Assembly (NCBI GenBank): GCA_002029975.1
Contig: LQBE01000005.1
Coordinates: 37,719 to 76,425 of the forward strand
Direction of reading: 5' to 3'
Length of the DNA stretch: 38,707 bases
Origin: a delta proteobacterium ML8_F1
GTDB taxonomy: Bacteria > Bacillota > Clostridia > Peptostreptococcales > Acidaminobacteraceae
Both the position numbers and the translations under genes were made by a program. The notes beneath the pieces are model-generated. The model made no database searches and had not been told where the DNA came from. It was given only the letters and a program-made list of their open reading frames with translations. Positions 37,624-38,707 of the stretch are shown piece after piece (within the stretch, counting starts at the first letter, position 1; each line of letters starts with the position of its first letter).

Positions 37624-38058
37624 ATGCGTTTGAAAATAGCTTTTGTATGCACCCATAATTCCTGCCGTTCCCAGATGGCCGAGGGGTGGGCCAAAAAAAT
37701 GGGTGGCCATCTTTTTGATGCCTATTCCGCCGGGACTGAGGAATACCCCGAGGTAAAGCCTGATGCCGTTGCTGTGATGGCAGAGGTGGGGGTGGACCTC
37801 TCGGAGCACTATCCCAAGCTCATTAAAGACATACCCGGGAACCTTGACATCCTTGTCACCATGGGATGCGGAGTGGTCTGTCCCTACGTTCCCAACCAAC
37901 ATCAGGAGGATTGGGGACTGGACGATCCCTCGGGCGGGCCGATTGAGGGCTTTCGGGAAACCAGGGACATGATTCGTGAGAGGATGGCGGATCTCATTGA
38001 AAGGATTGAGAAAGGGCAGTTGAAAGCGGACAAACCCTTTAATTTGGCAGGCAGATGA
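37624..38058 (+). CDS. arsC: Arsenate reductase, thioredoxin-coupled LMW-PTP type
   Basis: A 144-residue ArsC of the low-molecular-weight phosphatase fold. The P-loop CTHNSCRSQMAEGWA (residues 9-23) holds the arsenate-attacking Cys9; the resolving pair is in VTMGCGVVCPYVP (about 78-90, two Cys six to seven residues apart) and WGLDDPSGG supplies the general acid Asp. It reduces arsenate to arsenite with thioredoxin, and arsenite is then exported by the ACR3 protein. AAAGGAGAAGAAT precedes ATG 37624, 12 bp after acr3. Length matches Bacillus/Staphylococcus ArsC. Confidence 0.95.
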   Translation: MRLKIAFVCTHNSCRSQMAEGWAKKMGGHLFDAYSAGTEEYPEVKPDAVAVMAEVGVDLSEHYPKLIKDIPGNLDILVTMGCGVVCPYVPNQHQEDWGLDDPSGGPIEGFRETRDMIRERMADLIERIEKGQLKADKPFNLAGR

Positions 38059-38116
38059 TTAGACAAGGTTTTTACGGATATGAAACCCACAGGTCACTCT
38101 CAGGAGGTTAATTGAA

Positions 38117-38313
38117 ATGACAATCACTTTTAAGAAAATCCCATCACCCTGGTGGGAAAACCCATTGCGCCGGGGGACGCCGCCCCTGACTTTTCAGCTG
38201 TGAACATGGACCTGAGTCCCTTTTCCCTGTCCTCCATGGCTTCTGACAAAATCAAGGTAATCAGTGCGGCACCCTCGATTGATACCAATACCTGTTCTCT
38301 TCAGGCGATTCGA
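38117..38313 (+). pseudogene. tpx: Thiol peroxidase (tpx), frameshifted and cut by an IS insertion
   Basis: ATG 38117 with AGGAGG at 38102 begins MTITFKK, then the frame is lost at an A run near 38131-38138: with one more A it would read on as NPITLVGKPIAPGDAAPDFS. In that second frame the text continues LSPFSLSSMASDKIKVISAAPSIDTNTCSLQAIR, the Tpx core with the peroxidatic Cys (DTNTC). It stops matching at 38313, where the insertion element begins, about 70 of the usual ~165 residues being present. Tpx reduces peroxides with thioredoxin. The 3' half may lie beyond the element, outside the window. Confidence 0.85.
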
Positions 38314-38430
38314 GTGAACCTCACCTCCTAAGTCGCTTCGCAACAATAGAAGGTGCTTCTAACTGCTTTAACAGCTAGACCCTCTGTCATAAATACAGCA
38401 CTTACTGCGCAAAATACAACCATAAGTTCT
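38314..38430 (-). ncRNA. Predicted omega-RNA scaffold / right end of the tnpB element
   Basis: Between the tnpB stop (38429) and the tpx junction lie two small perfect hairpins: TAGAAG/CTTCTA (38347-38361) and GTTGC-GAA-GCGAC (minus strand of 38332-38344), plus a looser CTAACTG/CAGCTAG pair near 38359-38378. In TnpB systems the omega-RNA covers the tnpB 3' end and right end, and the guide is the flanking DNA: here the minus strand of about 38294-38313, which is tpx sequence. This is a prediction from layout. Confidence 0.5.
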
Positions 38431-38707
38431 ACATGGCTTTAGCAAGGCTAATTAATGATGACAAAGTGCCTCTGGTCCTGAGCTCAAGTTCTGGAACTTT
38501 TGCCAGAGCTTGAGACCACTTCTTTTCAGAACTGGTTTTCTGTATTTCTTTGATAAAGTATCTCGCACCAATGTTGTATGATGCATTAAGATCTGCATGA
38601 TATGTTTTGCCTGATTGGAAAACGGCAATATCTTTCCTGCTGTTTCTTTTGACAAGTCCGCTGCCATCAAAAGCGAGTGCGCTAGTGTTTTTCGCACTGA
38701 CCCTGCG
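38429..38707 (-). CDS. tnpB: RNA-guided endonuclease TnpB, C-terminal part
   Basis: The last 92 codons of an IS200/IS605 TnpB, continuing past the window end. The frame from 38707 reads VSAKNTSALAFDGSGLVKRNSRKDIAVFQSGKTYHADLNASYNIGARYF in its first half; the HADLNASYNIGARYF part is the RuvC-III region with the third catalytic Asp. The zinc-finger cysteines common in TnpB between NTS and DLNA are absent, as in a subgroup of family members. A different overlapping frame (81 codons from 38697) is a shadow. TnpB cuts DNA with an omega-RNA guide and supports element persistence. Confidence 0.87.
   Translation of the reverse strand, partial: RRVSAKNTSALAFDGSGLVKRNSRKDIAVFQSGKTYHADLNASYNIGARYFIKEIQKTSSEKKWSQALAKVPELELRTRGTLSSLISLAKAM

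Larger units (their letters stand above)
38314..38707 (-). mobile_element. IS200/IS605-type element carrying tnpB, right end inside tpx
   Basis: The homology to tpx ends sharply at 38313. From there, read on the minus strand, the sequence is a tnpB 3' end, about 115 bp of hairpin-rich non-coding DNA and a terminal GGTTCAC. No terminal inverted repeats or target duplication are expected for this family, whose ends are subterminal hairpins. The left end, and any tnpA, lie outside the window. The exact boundary may be a few bases off. Confidence 0.72.

Noticed and set aside
38452-38697. 81-codon minus-strand frame at the right edge as a separate gene
   Set aside because: It overlaps the tnpB frame in another register and has no conserved features; the TnpB frame is clearly the coding one.

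Overview
The window reads as chromosome of an anaerobic, fermentative Clostridia-like bacterium (Bacillota) of medium GC. Signs are a trimeric-type NAD-linked [FeFe] hydrogenase operon, strong AGGAGG ribosome-binding sites with frequent TTG/GTG starts, a Rex-like redox operator set, S-layer (SLH) protein, TPP riboswitch and an ACR3/thioredoxin-type arsenic operon. No rRNA, tRNA or CRISPR array was seen. The genus cannot be told from the sequence.

Layout. 1-1.2 kb: 3' part of an iron-dependent alcohol dehydrogenase and a glutaredoxin-like protein facing it. 1.3-9.6 kb: a divergent redox locus. Rightward is hndABCD, an NAD(P)-linked, probably electron-bifurcating [FeFe] hydrogenase. Leftward are six genes: DRTGG protein, RsbW-like ATPase, a PAS-less hydrogenase homologue, second DRTGG protein, PHP phosphoesterase and a second histidine-kinase-like ATPase. 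The hydrogenase homologue keeps the four H-cluster cysteines but has lost the proton-relay Cys and Glu. The 205-bp shared promoter region carries three Rex-like boxes, at least two of which lie on the predicted promoters. I read this as a candidate H2/redox-sensing signalling cassette paired with the catalytic enzyme it may control.

9.6-14.1 kb: HAD phosphatase, then a TAXI-type TRAP transporter (lipoprotein with an AAEEP repeat linker, DUF1850 protein, fused permease). 14.2-18.7 kb: small HesB-like protein, LUD protein, HisC-like aminotransferase with a thiamine-binding-like protein, YitT membrane protein and an old-yellow-enzyme reductase. 18.85-22.7 kb (minus strand): a TPP-riboswitch-controlled thiamine-precursor operon (MTH1187 protein, thiX, thiY, thiZ, a methyltransferase, a one-domain YkoF-like protein) with a complete promoter, aptamer and terminator.

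22.7-34.7 kb: mixed metabolic and envelope genes (PAP2 phosphatase, glycerophosphodiesterase, Cys-nucleophile hydrolase, zinc ribbon, Nudix, amidohydrolase, TIM barrel, SLH protein, TspO-related protein, DapA-family aldolase, PAS-GGDEF, ApbE), most ended by clear hairpin terminators. 34.7-35.1 kb holds what looks like the fossil of a type II NADH dehydrogenase. 35.2-38.1 kb: rarD and arsR-acr3-arsC behind a 28-bp perfect palindrome. 38.1-38.7 kb: a thiol peroxidase gene broken by a one-base frameshift and by insertion of an IS200/IS605-type tnpB element, whose right end and predicted omega-RNA abut the broken gene; the element continues past the window edge.
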